The notes: generated by a model not told the origin, from the sequence alone. A DNA stretch of 64,000 bases from Jacaranda mimosifolia (GCA_018894105.1 CM032128.1:13497001-13561000); one strand, 5' to 3'; positions 30,320-42,319 are shown, counted from the first letter of the stretch. Numbers and translations: made by a program.

Positions 30320-31841
30320 ACACGTATAGTATATGTAAATGGTATCATTTTCCAATCAACTTATGATTGGAATTTCTTTAAACTTGTTTCTACCAATATA
30401 TATTAAGTGGTAAGTTGGGCATTTTGATGAAAAATATTTTTGGAGATTTTCGAAGATCGAAAAATTATTATAAATGAATTAGATCATTACTATGAACAAA
30501 TTTCAACTTTTTATGAAGCACGATGTAGAATGTTGATCAAGGCTCGTTTTTTGAGGATATATGATACAATAAGACTGAATATAATATATATTTATTGTCT
30601 AGATAAAATAAAATATATAATTTATTAAAAAACATATAACAATGAAATAAAAAAGAAACGAGGCCTAGTTGAAGTGACAAGGATTGGGGGGTCGAGGGAG
30701 ATGAAGAGCTTACGTTTCCCCCAAACGTTTGATTCAAAGAAGCATACTAAGTTGGAAAAACGTTTTATAGTAGAAAACTACAAGATTGTCTTTGGATTGA
30801 TAAATTTGAAATTAAGAATATAAAATTTATAATAATAAACTTATTGGTTGTATTTAAATATTTTTATTTCCCAATGATTTTGTTTATTGAATTTGTAATA
30901 TAAGTTATTTTTTGAGTCATTCTGGTGGAATATTTGAAACCCACATAATCTAAATTAAGTTATTTGAAATGTTTTTTAAATTCATTCCCTCCTATTGAAA
31001 TCCTTCCTTTTTCAAATAAAATTTAAATGATTTATAAGATTTACAGGCGTGTCAAAAAATTGAAATATTTAAAAGTTAAGAATTTCGTGAAATTTCTTTT
31101 CTTCTTATAATAAATTTCAAAATTTTCAACCTTTGAATTATGTTTTCTATTATTATGGTAGATTTCGAATCCACTTATTATTAGAGTTATTTGAAATCCT
31201 TAATTTTGAGTCCTTCCATCCAAGTATAATCTATTGGCCGCAATTCTTCGGTTAGCAACTTGTGAGCTCACTTGGAGCATCAGGTTTTTGGTGATGAACT
31301 CCAATATTAGTATGTCTTAATTTTTCTCCATTGGTATAATTAACATAAACTTGGTGTAAAAAGTTCGAAAATTTCATACCTTTTACATTAGATTTTTTTT
31401 GTTTTTTATTTCGAATTTGCACCATGGATATCTTTTGCCTTTTATGAGGTTTTTCCGTGTAAATTTGGTGTTCTGTTTGCCATATAATTTTTCTGGTCGA
31501 TTTTTTTTCTTTCTTTCTTTTTTCTTTGGGGTGTCTGTGTGTGCAATTGGACTCGCCCAAAATGAGTTTTGTAATTATTATTCTAAAAACATGGTAAAAT
31601 TTTGAATTGTTTTTTCTTATTTTGTAATAATATTGTTCACTTTAATGTTAGTTGAACTTGTCATGATACTATTCCCTGTGGTGGGTATTCTTGAAAGTTC
31701 TACTTCACAAAAAATTTAAAAAGAGAAAAATGACACACGTTCAATCAAATAAGTACTTGTCACCTCCATTAATTACTTAGTGCACTTTGGACACAAATTT
31801 ATAAAAGAAAATTAGAAATACTTTTAGCTGTATCAATATGT
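29704..31841. other. AT-rich intergenic stretch
   Basis: No gene recognised. It contains an (ATT)n microsatellite at 30285-30319, which explains the poly-Tyr ORF there. Between about 30,785 and 31,230 the ends show weak inverted similarity (TCTTTGGATTGATAAATTTG against the complement of CATCCAAGTATAAT), but no clear boundary. Small ORFs on both strands lack any family signature. Confidence 0.6.
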
Positions 31842-32138
31842 TTACTATTAATAAAGCATAAAATCTATTTTTTTGATATATTTTTATGTAATGTATCTAA
31901 AATATTCTCTTTCTTTTTTCAATTTTATAACTATAACTATGTAGTGATTATCATTTACAACCTGCACATTCTATATCCATAATTATCATTTTATCTTAAC
32001 ATTTTATTATTATTATTTTTATAAAAATTCAAATAAGTATCAAATGCCATTAAAGGTTAATAGTATATCAAAATATAAATTATTTACTTTATATTATAAA
32101 AGTTCTAGCACATGCATTGAATATGCTCAATTGCTAGT
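31842..32138 (+). mobile_element. Helitron-like repeat, copy 1
   Basis: One of five related AT-rich repeats of about 300-340 bp in this window. They share a polypyrimidine middle, an AAATAAATACATTAAAAATATT-like segment split over the copies, a TTTATTTTATACTATAAAA segment and a terminal CTAGT preceded by a GCATCGAGTG-type phrase. This copy ends ATTGCTAGT at 32138. The 3' CTAGT fits the Helitron CTRRT terminus. The 5' limit is approximate. Confidence 0.42.
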
Positions 32139-32441
32139 TATATAAAGCACCTACTTTTCCGTATATTTTTGGATGATTTATCTAAAATGCCTTCATTGTT
32201 ATCTTTTAATCGTCATAACTACTAAGGATAATTTTCTTTTCTCTTCTCAAATATTTTTTTCTCTTTAATGATTTACCTTTTTCTTTTTTCCTTCTTTCTT
32301 AATTTTTTCTTCCTTTCACTTATCATAAAAATTTGTAAGTACATCAAAAAAATATTATAATAATATATAAAAAATAAACATATTGTTTATTTTATGCTAT
32401 AAAATTTTAGTTCAAGCATCGAGTGTACCAAAAATGCTAGT
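32139..32441 (+). mobile_element. Helitron-like repeat, copy 2
   Basis: Directly abuts copy 1. It starts TATATAAAGCACCTAC and ends GCATCGAGTGTACC...AATGCTAGT at 32441, with the same middle segments as the other copies. The tandem arrangement of two copies end to end is notable. Confidence 0.45.
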
Positions 32442-32449
32442 ATATATTA

Positions 32450-32828
32450 AGTGACAAAAGGTTTTATTTTATCACTTTAATGATTTTTATAAATAAAATG
32501 GTGACAAAAGTAGTGCTTAAGTTGTCGCTATTAATAATTATTGATACCTTTATGGTGATAATGAAAGTTTTATCATAAATTATAGTGATAATTTTTATTA
32601 ATGTTACTAAGTTGCTACCATAGGGATCACTAATTTCCAATGGTGACAACTTAGAACTTTAGTTTTTGTCACTATTGAATTATATTGGCGATAAAATAAA
32701 AATTATTATCATTTAAAAGATATCATTAGTAACAACATAAAAACTATTATACTTAATGCATGTCAATTAATAACAATTTTTATATTATCACTTATTATTT
32801 TCTCACTAATATTTTATCTTTTTTAGTG
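32450..32828. mobile_element. Truncated CACTA-type MITE
   Basis: Similar to the CACTA element at 23882-29700: GTTGTCGCTATTAATAATTA, GTTGCTACCATAGGGATCAC and TTGTCACTAT-type segments in the same order, ending TATCTTTTTTAGTG at 32828. The left CACTA terminus is missing, apparently cut where Helitron-like copy 2 ends. Confidence 0.6.
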
Positions 32829-32919
32829 TTATTTAATGATCAAACTACAACATGAGCAACATGTATTTCACTTGTGGTAATCTGTGTTTATGTTAGTTAT
32901 TGTTCTCGGACACCACGAA

Positions 32920-32952
<33 letters not shown>

Positions 32953-33624
32953 CAAAATATTTATTTTAATATTTTGAATATATTTTACTCTTGTTGAACA
33001 CATGTTAATTGTTCATTGACAATATACATGTCTTGAGTATAGAATGTGAGTACAATTTAATTTTACATACTTTATATTGTAGTCAACAAAGTCAAAGTTT
33101 CCAACTTAGGTCCACTTCTCAGAACCCTCACTCATTGTTCCTTCATTATGCAATTATTCCTCTATTCATTTTATTCTAATTTGTAAAATTGATGCGCATA
33201 TGCATAGAGATTAAGCATCCTTTTGTCAATTTATTTTGAATAAACAGTACTTTCTTTTATCATTGTATATATAAATCCATCAAATCAAGATAATACATAG
33301 CGACGTCCATATCTAATAGAATCTCTTCTGAACCATAGTATAATAATGCTTAACATTTTTTGAATTATGAGTGAAGTTCTTCAAGCTATCCCCTTTGGAC
33401 CAAATTATCATTTGTTACCTTATTCAACACTTATATGAGAGCAAAAAGTTTAACTTTTCAATCGATATGCAACAAGATAGGATGACACGACAAGAAAGTT
33501 CTCAAAGTTCAACATTTCTAATAAGTTGTGAATAAATATTAGCCATTACATCCATTAGTACGATATTTACAAGACAGACTTGATGGATAATTTCACTTTC
33601 AATACTAGCAATACCTTAATCAAT
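32829..33624. other. AT-rich intergenic stretch
   Basis: No gene recognised. An (AT)n microsatellite lies at about 32926-32948. Confidence 0.6.
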
Positions 33625-33627
33625 TAA

Positions 33628-34003
33628 GGGTTTGTTTGCTTCATTGGATAAAGATTGATAGATTTATTTTTAAAATTTATTTCTTATTTGATTCACATTT
33701 TTATACCCCATGATACTTTTGCGGTCCGATATGGTATCATAAGCTAGGCTGGTTATAAATCAAGCCATTTTGGCCTGATCCGTTTTTTATCCTTTCAAAT
33801 TTGATCTGATAAAGAATGAAAATGACATTCTTATCCTCATAAAAACCACATCCTCAACACCTTCTGCTAAATTTTGGAAATTTACTTTCTTAGAAGTTAA
33901 GACATTCCAAAGTATAATTATATTGAGCAATCTTGCCAACCAAACATTAAATAGTAGCAAGCATTAAATATCACTAATTTCTAAAATTCAAGCAAACAAG
34001 CCG
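33628..34003. mobile_element. Tourist-like (PIF/Harbinger) MITE 1
   Basis: A 376-bp element with terminal inverted repeats GGGTTTGTTTGCTT at the left and CGGCTTGTTTGCTT read from the right (two mismatches in 14). It is flanked by the trinucleotide TAA (33625-33627 and 34004-34006). TIRs of this GGSYTNGTTTGG type with a TAA duplication are characteristic of PIF/Harbinger MITEs. No coding content. Confidence 0.78.
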
Positions 34004-34696
34004 TAAAGATATTTTATTTATGAATAATTAATACTTTTCCTAACAGGTTCATAAGTTAGAACCCCAATGGGCTCTTGATGTATGTGTATTAAAAAAAAAG
34101 AAAAAAAAAAAACACTTCTCCTACCGAAATTTATCACTCCCATTTCATTTGAAAAATTCTAAGATAATGCTCATTTTCTTAAAGTTAATTTTATTTTTCA
34201 AAAATAAATCTTCACTTAAATTAATAACTAGTACATGCTCTGTACTATGCATCGGAAACAGTTTTAATTTTAAAATATTTTATTTAATAATAGTACTTAT
34301 TTTACTTCATATAATTAAAATTTTTTTTTTTTTTTTTTTACAAATATTATTCAAAAATATGGCATTTCATTTGAAAATAATATTGAAAGTGACTGGTATT
34401 ATATGAATAATTGTAGTTCATCGAGAATTACTAACTCTTTATTATATATAAATTTTTAAAATAGTCAAAATTTTAACAAGTGAACGAAAAATAAGAAAAA
34501 AAGTTAGCAAAGCCTTTTATTCAATACTTTTTCTCTATTTATATATACACATTTATATTAATATGATAAATAAGCAAATCAACTTTCTAAAATATAAAAT
34601 ATTTTGGTATGATCTCCTTGATAATGTAAATATTCTAATAACAATTTTCATGACACTTGATATTTTAAAAATATTGATTATTTGTGGACATGTACT
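34004..34696. other. AT-rich intergenic stretch with homopolymers
   Basis: Contains an A-rich tract at about 34090-34112 and a T-tract of about 20 at 34321-34339. The ORFs at 34149-34406 and 34553-34760 are low-complexity Ile/Leu/Phe-rich translations of AT-rich DNA. No gene recognised. Confidence 0.6.
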
Positions 34697-35812
34697 TGTC
34701 ACAAGGGTATTTTTGGGGCCTAAATCTTTCGCAGCAAAGCACACCCACTATGCGGCCTAAACCCGCCGAGTGCTTAGTCAGCCTACCGGCCGACATTCCC
34801 ACATAGTGCCTTGGATCAAGTTTGAGTAAAATGTTCAGCCATTCTTTGCACATTAGCATCCAGACACGCATGCAACTCGAAACAGACACAAGCAACATAC
34901 ATGCAATGCATAATATGGAGACAATAACGTTTACAGGCCGCGCCCAACCTTGTATTCATATTATTGCCACAAATAACATAATACACAGGAGTTTTGCCCT
35001 AAGGCCGTCCCACACTGTCTGCACTCTAACCTATTCGTTTTGCCTGCTCATGTGCAAGATTGTGTCAAACGATGAGGTCCTTAGGTTAAATATGGCCTAA
35101 GCTACAAAATTGTGTAGTGGACATCCCCCACTACTAGGTCAACTACCGTTGACATTCCCAACAACTAGGATCAAATCCTACAAAGCCAATCGTGTGGTAG
35201 AACTAGCCAACAAGCTGCCAAGTGTGCTAAGCGGTTACTCAAAATGCTTGCAATGCCGAGTGTCCCAACGGTTTCTCAAATAAGTTAGACTCAACCGCTC
35301 ACTTTCTGCCAAGTCTATAACTGTCTCTACCAACCACTCTTATCAACCATCCTAAGTCAATCTGCCAACTGTTAACCCATTGTCTTAGCTGACCGTCCAC
35401 CAACTGACTGCCAACTAATGCCCACGTATGCGCCACATCACCCTAATGTGTCGCCCAGTCAGACCATCGTGCCAGCTTGTTGCCGTCCGCGCCAGCCTTT
35501 GCTTGTGCGCATGCTGCCCCGCTCAGCTGCGCCCAAGTCTCGCTAGTCACCCGCACGCCTATCTCAGTTCCTGCATGCATTCAAGGTCATTCTGCCTGTC
35601 TCGTCTAAGTGTTGCACCAGTATGCGCCCAGCTCCGCACACCGTTTAGTCAATGCCCAATACTTGTGCACAACTTAGCCCACATTTTGCCACAACTTGCC
35701 CACATGCTTATCGACCATCAATGTCGAGCACTTAGCAAGGATCTGTGCCACACTGTGTCGACACATTTTGCACACTGTCAGGCCCATCCTGCCTTACCGG
35801 TTGCATCCATCA
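34697..35812. other. GC-enriched block, possible solo LTR
   Basis: About 1.1 kb with distinctly higher G+C than the surrounding DNA, rich in GCC, CCAACC and TGCC words. It can be bounded as TGTCACAAGGG...ACCGGTTGCATCCATCA, that is TG...CA, but the five flanking bases (GTACT and AGTAA) do not form a convincing target duplication. The ORFs on both strands (34665-34898 minus; 35428-35817 plus, Cys/His/Ser-rich) resemble no family I know. A solo LTR of a chromovirus-type element is one explanation; a captured gene fragment is another. Confidence 0.4.
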
Positions 35813-36180
35813 AGTAAAGGTCTAACAAACATATATAATCTTTTAGTATTTCATCAATAATAATGACTTATACTAAATTATTGTTTGAACACCAATTTAG
35901 TCCGTACCTCATAATATGCAATATTTATTAATATATACTTGATATCATTTTGATAAATTAAATTTACTTATTTTTGTTTATGTAGTTGTTTTTTATCAGT
36001 TTCAAGATTATCAAATAACATGTTTTATAAATTATGTAAATTATCACAAAATAATAAATAAATCTTTAATATTCAACTTAATACATAAAAGTACATCAAT
36101 CTTTCATGATTTTCTTTTGCAAGCATAAAATGTGAAGAAATTTGATCTAAGGTCATATACTTTCAAATATTAGTATTTTT
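35813..36180. other. AT-rich intergenic stretch
   Basis: No gene, RNA or recognisable element was seen. Confidence 0.55.
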
Positions 36181-36507
36181 CTATTTATACTATATATAAG
36201 GCACCTATCTCATTTTGTTATATTCTCAAGTGGTTTTCTTAAAATACCCTCATTAATATTATTTTTTAATCTTCATAGCTACTTAGGTAGTTTTTTTTTA
36301 TCTTCTCTAATATTTTTTCTCCCCAACTATTTACTCTTTTTTTTTTTTTCTTCTATCTTTGTTTTTTCCTTTTACTTATCATAAAAGAATTAAATAAATA
36401 CATTAAAAACATTAAAAATCTATAATAACATATGAAAAAATAAATAATATCCTATTTATTTTATACTATTTTAGCGGGCGTATCGGACGAGTGGATTACT
36501 AGCTAGT
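36181..36507 (+). mobile_element. Helitron-like repeat, copy 3
   Basis: Starts CTATTTATACTATATATAAG with GCACCTATC after it and ends GCGGGCGTATCGGACGAGTG followed by ATTACTAGCTAGT at 36507. The GC-rich phrase before the terminal CTAGT is typical of the 3' hairpin region of plant Helitrons. The middle has the same pyrimidine-rich and ACATTAAAAAC segments as the other copies. Confidence 0.5.
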
Positions 36508-37361
36508 ATATGATTAAGCAAAAGCGGACAAATAAAAGTACACTATTCTGGTCTTCATTGAACTTTCTTGAACTTGGGCCATTTCTCAAAAATCTATATT
36601 ATTTACACGTACATAGTATAAAAGAAAGTAACAATGCATGTAAAAAGGCAACAAATAAGATGTAAATTTAATAATAAATAATTTACTTGAAACTTGTTAT
36701 ATCCATTTGATATGACACTTAAATTCTCAAAGGTTAAAAAAGTAAAAACATACCAAAAAGGCCTAATCGATTAAATGAATAAAAAGGCTAGAGAACCTAA
36801 TTAAATAAACCCATTAAAAAGGACATCAAAATTCTAGTTGACTGAAGCTCAATAAGAAAAAAACTAAAAATACTAAGCCCTAAAGTCGAATTGAGCATGA
36901 AAAATCATTAGCAAAAATTTCAAAAACTAAGAACTCTACACAACATTATAGAGAAAAAGAACTTTAATTTGAAAATTGCTCACTTCTAGAAAGGACCATA
37001 ATTCCATTTTCAATCAACATTACCGTTCATCATGTCATCAAAATTTGATTGGTTGGCATTCCCATAAATAACTTTTAGTTACCAATTATAAAAGATCATT
37101 GTTATATTTAATGAATTAATATTTATATATTTATAAAAATAGTTGCCACTACATTATTATGACATTCGTCAATTGTGTTCTAAGCAATATAATATAAACA
37201 TCAAAGATGAGATACATAGATGGATTAATAATAAATTAACTAATCTATTAAAATGTAAAAAGCCACATGCAAACAGCAAACTATCCAATATATTAAACAT
37301 ATTTGTCTTGTAAATTTTTGCTTTTGCGGTGACGATGAATTTTCTCCAATAGATTGGCAAG
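36508..37361. other. AT-rich intergenic stretch
   Basis: No gene recognised; the small minus-strand ORF at 37169-37360 has no features. Confidence 0.55.
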
Positions 37362-37364
37362 TAA

Positions 37365-37714
37365 GTGCTCGTTTGGTTTCATTTTTAAACTCTATTTTAA
37401 CATTTTTTACTATTTAAAATTAAAACACATTACTTTTTACACATTTTCACAAGACCTCATTTTCATTTTTCATTCTCAAAATACATTCCACAATAACCTA
37501 TATATTTTCTTCCAATAACCTATATATCTTCTCACTCTATTTCATTATTTCTATCTCTTTCCATCTACAGCTTATTAAACTCAACATAATCATTACTTTT
37601 TCAACAATATATCCAAATACAAATTCATATTCAGCTATTTTTCACTAATTATTTTTAAAATTTTTTAAAATAATGAAAATAAAAATTGAAAAATGAAATA
37701 AACCAAACAGGCGC
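37365..37714. mobile_element. Tourist-like MITE 2
   Basis: A 350-bp element. The left end is GTGCTCGTTTGGTTTCATTT and the right end, read inward, GCGCCTGTTTGGTTTATTTC. It is flanked by TAA (37362-37364 and 37715-37717). The interior is AT-rich, non-coding, with a direct duplication of CAATAACCTATATATxTTCT near 37,490-37,530. Confidence 0.78.
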
Positions 37715-37717
37715 TAA

Positions 37718-39588
37718 ATTTTTGAACAATAATGTGTGTGTGTGTGTCATAAATAACAAAAACCAAATTACATACCAACTATTAAAGAACATACTTCAAA
37801 TATTGAACACATTTTAGTAATTTTTTCATATTATTCAAACTCAAATTGCTACTCCTAAAAATTGTGTTTTTACATCCTAAAAGTAAAATAAATTAATTTG
37901 TAAGTATCAATATTTTTGAGTTAAAAATAAAACGACATACCACATATCTGCTCATCTTAAAAAAAATTTCTGTATTCCTTGAGCATCAATTTCTAAAATG
38001 TATCAATATTGAAATGCTTCCTCCTTCACCTATTATGTTTGTACGTTGTTTTTGCGTCTGATTTGCCATAAGGTCATTGACACTATTGTAAAATAAGGCA
38101 TGATTGCAATAAAAAAGTAACTAACCAACATTCAAAAGGCAAAGATAAATTAGTTTTTATTTGGAAGTTATAAAAATAATAGTTTTTAGTGATGTTTCTA
38201 TGATTGTATCATAGAACAATGTATCAACGAGAATAATTTTTTTAACCTTCAAAAATCACTACAAGAGTAAATTCTGAATGATTTCAACTTACCACAAATG
38301 ATTTAAATGTTGTGTGAGTCAAAGGAGAAAAAATAATTATAAAATGATAGAATTCACATATGAAATTAATTTATACAAGACTATATTCTCTTTCTTCAGA
38401 TATAATGCATTAAATTTATAAGATAAATTCTATCGTAAAAGTATTCATCTAATTTTAAACTTATTTAATGAGATAAAAAAAAAAATTATATTATGAACTA
38501 ATCTAATTAGATAAAAAGGTCTACCTTAAATGACAAGGTGCATTTTTAGTTAACAGTTATAAAACAAAAGTTGGTTCATAGCAAATGTTTGGCAAATCTA
38601 CGAGTAATTAAATGAAATAAATAGTTGTCCAACTAATATGAAATTTAATAATTAACCAACAATTAATTAAAAATTCAAAAATTTAGAATTAAAAACTGAG
38701 GCATGACAATTAGCTTAGTTGCGGTGAAACACCCTCTTCACATCCTTAAGGAACTAATGGTGTGCGTTTAAAATCAATCAATAATGCGACCATACAGAAA
38801 AGTTTCTAGATTTTGAAATTTTTTTTATCTAATTTTCTTTTGCCAGAACCGACTTGAATAAATATAAATAGGACACAAGGAGTGGTTACGTATATCATCA
38901 AATTAAAATATGAAAACCCTTTACCATAAAATAGACGAGTACAGCTTCCGGGAGGTAATGTGAACTAGAAAAACTCAAGTTTGAAAAGCGTGACCAATAA
39001 ATGCTGCGTTATATTGTTCCAAGCCACTATAGCTCACATGATCTCATTATAATTGATAGTACGTACAAATAGCAATCTTATATATATACATATATATATA
39101 CATACAGGCAGCTTGTTGTTTGTTGTTTGTTGTTTGTTGTTTGTTGTTTGTTGATTGTTGATTGTTGACTGGTCAAAATTTTGATTTTTATTCAGTCCCG
39201 CTGAACAGTCAAATGATTCCCAATGTAACTACTGACTTGTTTGGCTTAATAAATCTTATAATCAATTAGCATTCAAAAACAGGTTATTTATGAGCTTTCC
39301 AATATGCAAACAAAGACGGAGATACGGAAAAATTGAATAATATATACTTGTTATGTAATTAGTCATTAAATTACCATCACCATCGCCAAATATAATCATT
39401 AAAATGTTAAATATAATTTTGTGTGATTAAGTAAGGATAAATAGCCATCACACACACACACAGATATATATGATCTATATCACTATATTCACTGAGTGTG
39501 ATTGTTAATTATCTATGTTATATATCAAATGTGATGATTTTAGAATTATGACATGGTTTTATGAGTTGACAAAATTAATTAACACGTA
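37718..39588. repeat. AT-rich intergenic stretch with a heptanucleotide minisatellite
   Basis: No gene recognised over 1.9 kb. At 39113-39168 there is a run of about seven TTGTTTG/TTGATTG heptamers. A (GT)n run lies at about 37733-37747 and alternating TA tracts near 39,080-39,102. Confidence 0.7.
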
Positions 39589-39919
39589 TCTATATTATAT
39601 ATAAAGTATAAGAATATTTCGTGGTATGCCATTCTATGAATTGATAAAATTAATCATATATATATATATATATATATCAAAAGATAATGACTAGGTACCT
39701 AGCAAGAATTTTCTTTTCTTCTCTCTAATTTTTTCTCTAACAATTGTTTTCCTTTTTTCTTTTATTATTTTGTTTAACCTTAATTTGTTTATCATGAAAA
39801 TTTAGATAAATGCATTGAAAATATTCGAAAAATCATAATAATACATAAAAAAAGTGACTAAATATTTTATTTATTTTATATACTATAAAAAATTTATTAA
39901 TTATGTCAGAATTGCTAGT
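39589..39919 (+). mobile_element. Helitron-like repeat, copy 4
   Basis: Starts TCTATATTATATATAAAGTA, preceded by an A, which fits a Helitron 5' TC end inserted after A. It ends AGAATTGCTAGT at 39919. A (TA)n tract at about 39655-39677 interrupts it. It shares the pyrimidine-rich middle and the GATAAATGCATTGAAAATAT segment with the other copies. Confidence 0.5.
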
Positions 39920-40264
39920 ATTATTAATTTTTTAGGTGCTGTTACAACCGACTTTAGGTAAAACTTTTGGGAAGAGTCATTTTCTTTCTATACCAAATAA
40001 AAAGCCAAATGTGTAATAGCTTCACGTGCTGTTGTTGTTCTTGTGTTTTGCTGCTTTATGGTTATTATTATTATTATGATTTTTAGGTTTGAAATTAACT
40101 CCCAACCAATTTTTATCATACTTAAGTACAAAGTTTTCCTGATGATGCAGGAGCCCAACACTCGCATGTGCATGTTACTGTTGTATCTCTTCACTTTCAA
40201 TTATGTGTTTGTGTATCCAAAGAAAAAAAAAAAACAATCTTTTTAATATATGAGTGCTTTTTAT
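39920..40264. other. AT-rich stretch, no gene seen
   Basis: Small overlapping ORFs on both strands (39988-40200 minus, 40043-40246 plus) lack domains. An (ATT)-type triplet run lies near 40,062-40,078. No supportable gene. Confidence 0.5.
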
Positions 40265-40267
40265 TAA

Positions 40268-40703
40268 GGGCTAGTTTGGTTCAATTTTTAAGTTATCTCA
40301 TGATTATTTATCATATGATAATTTTTGTGATTATTTATCGTTATGCTATAGTTTGGTTTGCATGATTATTTTTATATGGGTCAACATGATTGTCGGTTCT
40401 TGTATTTGGTTCAACATTAAAGCACCTTGATTACATCTTGTAAATTATCTTTTTGTCCTTTAATCAAATATAAAATTCATAATTTCAAAAATTAAAGGGT
40501 ATATAGATAATTTCAACACAGTAGACCTATGGATAAATAGTTCCATGGGAGGCGGTAGGTTAATTTATCATGAGAATTGCACATATAAGCACGGGCTTTT
40601 GGTATTTATGCGGGTTTGAATGTTTATTATCACTCAAATCAAATAAATAATAAAGTGGGATAAAAACACTTTATCCCACCTTATGAATCAACCAAACTAG
40701 TCC
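40268..40703. mobile_element. Tourist-like MITE 3
   Basis: A 436-bp element with ends GGGCTAGTTTGGTTCA and, read from the right, GGACTAGTTTGGTTGATTCA. It is flanked by TAA (40265-40267 and 40704-40706). The interior contains partial inverted symmetry (TTATCATGATAA-like words). No coding capacity. Confidence 0.8.
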
Positions 40704-40706
40704 TAA

Positions 40707-41498
40707 AGGTTTAATATTTTTGAACTTTGATATCTGGCATCTAGTACTTAGTATTCGATGCCAATGTGGACTGAAATTCGATTGGCCTATAATTAGGAAA
40801 ATCATTTTCGCAATATAAGAACCAGTATGAAACAATTACTAATACACAATCATATCAAATGTAAGAATTATGTACGAAATTGAATACAAACTATAGGCAT
40901 AATTATGATAATTTTTGAAGCACATTACAATAAATTAAAATGGTATGATTTTAATGATTTTTTTTATCTATACATTAACATATTATGAGTTCATCAAGTT
41001 GGAACTCTCGACCTCACACTTTAATTCAAGTGTGAAACTAATATTATTGGATCAAAAGTTAATCAACAGTAATATTTTAACGATTAAAAACTAAGAAGCT
41101 ATTTATTTGTCCTAGTATAATGCTATTGGAATATTGTAAGAGAAGTAAAATGCAAAAAATCAAAAAGAAAAAGAAAATGTAATAAATTGTAATTAAAATG
41201 ATAGAAGACAGGGAAGGGTGGAACAGTTTAATGAGCACCGACCTGATGCCCAAATGAAATCGAATTTCAACACCATTCGATTCAGGTTCAGCAGCATTTC
41301 ACCTCTTATTATTCAAATCATTAGCACATTTCCCATCAACTGCCAATTCCTTCCTTCCCCATTTAACAAATTAGACAACTTTACTTGTACTATGTCAAAA
41401 ACTATAGCCGTTGCATGGAGCATCATACGGGAAGAGTCGCATCTCCATAAAAAGCCCTCGTGCCGCTCAACAGGGATGGTCATTATATGTTATTTTTA

Positions 41499-41541
<43 letters not shown>

Positions 41542-41683
41542 TAAAGAAATCTAATGCTTGAAGTGAATAAGATATATCATTTAATATTTTCCTTATTCAA
41601 ATTCAAAATTCAATGAGGGAAAAAAACTGGAGGTGCCGGTCGGGAGGGGTTTGCGTACAAATAATAATAATAATATTAAATTA
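40707..41683. repeat. AT-rich stretch with (AAT)n microsatellite
   Basis: No gene recognised. An (AAT)n run of about 14 units lies at 41500-41542 and a shorter one near 41,660-41,675. The ORF at 41218-41499 has no family resemblance. Confidence 0.6.
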
Positions 41684-41993
41684 TTATACCACATAAAACG
41701 CACTAACTTCCTATTAATGTGTTTTCGAGTTTATTAAATTATCTTCTAATCATCATAATTACTAAAATAGTTATCTTTTCTTTTTTCTCCAATTATTTAT
41801 TCTTTCTTTTTTCTTCTGTTCATTCATTTCATCCCTAATTTTTTATTTTTATTTTTTGCTTATCCTAAAATTTTGAATAAATACATTAAAAATATTAAAA
41901 GTTATAGTAGCATATAAAAATAAATATTTTATTTATTTTATATGTTAAAATTTCTAATACATGCGTCTGAGTATATATGCTACAATTGCTAGT
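41684..41993 (+). mobile_element. Helitron-like repeat, copy 5
   Basis: Starts near TATACCACATAAAACGCACT and ends GTCTGAGTATATATGC followed by TACAATTGCTAGT at 41993. It has the pyrimidine-rich middle, AAATACATTAAAAATATTAA and TATTTTATTTATTTTATATG segments. It ends about 490 bp upstream of the RTFL start codon. The 5' limit is approximate. Confidence 0.48.
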
Positions 41994-42087
41994 ATTAATA
42001 ATAATAATGGAGAGTGGAGAGTGGGGGAGACCAAGAAATTTGCATTTGAAAGAAAGTAGATAAGAAAGGTGTGGTGATTTGAATTTT

Positions 42088-42105
42088 GGGAGGGGGGCGG
42101 GGGGG
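42088..42105 (+). promoter_or_regulatory. G-rich tract, potential G-quadruplex, upstream of RTFL gene
   Basis: GGGAGGGGGGCGGGGGGG contains enough G-runs separated by single bases to form an intramolecular G-quadruplex. It lies about 380 bp upstream of the RTFL start codon in otherwise AT-rich DNA. A regulatory role is speculation. Confidence 0.4.
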
Positions 42106-42312
42106 CATGAAGAAGCAATTATACAAGTATGTACATAACATATATAAAAGAAATAAATCGTATTGTTGGGTCCTATATAAAAACCAGATCCAGCATAGAA
42201 TTTCCCTGCAAAATATAAAGTAAGGTGCAAGTTCTGACCATTTTACTCAATCATCCACATGTGATGCTGCAAAACAACAGTCGTCAACACCCCACCACTG
42301 TCCCTAAACAAC

Positions 42313-42319
42313 TATAAAT
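42313..42319 (+). promoter_or_regulatory. TATA box candidate of RTFL gene
   Basis: TATAAAT at 42313-42319, about 165 bp upstream of the start codon. It is followed by CCACCACC repeats, a CT run (42393-42410), a CA run (42411-42430) and an A run, a typical pyrimidine-rich plant 5' UTR. A start of transcription near 42,345 would be expected. Confidence 0.55.

Noticed and set aside
30785..31230. Possible TIR element with TCTTTGGATTG / CAATAGATTATACTTGGATG-type ends
   Set aside because: The inverted similarity is weak and no target duplication could be fixed, so it is not listed as an element.
31252..31605. Lys-rich 102-codon minus ORF and Phe-rich plus ORF
   Set aside because: They arise from a T-rich stretch (complement A-rich); no domain and no splice context.
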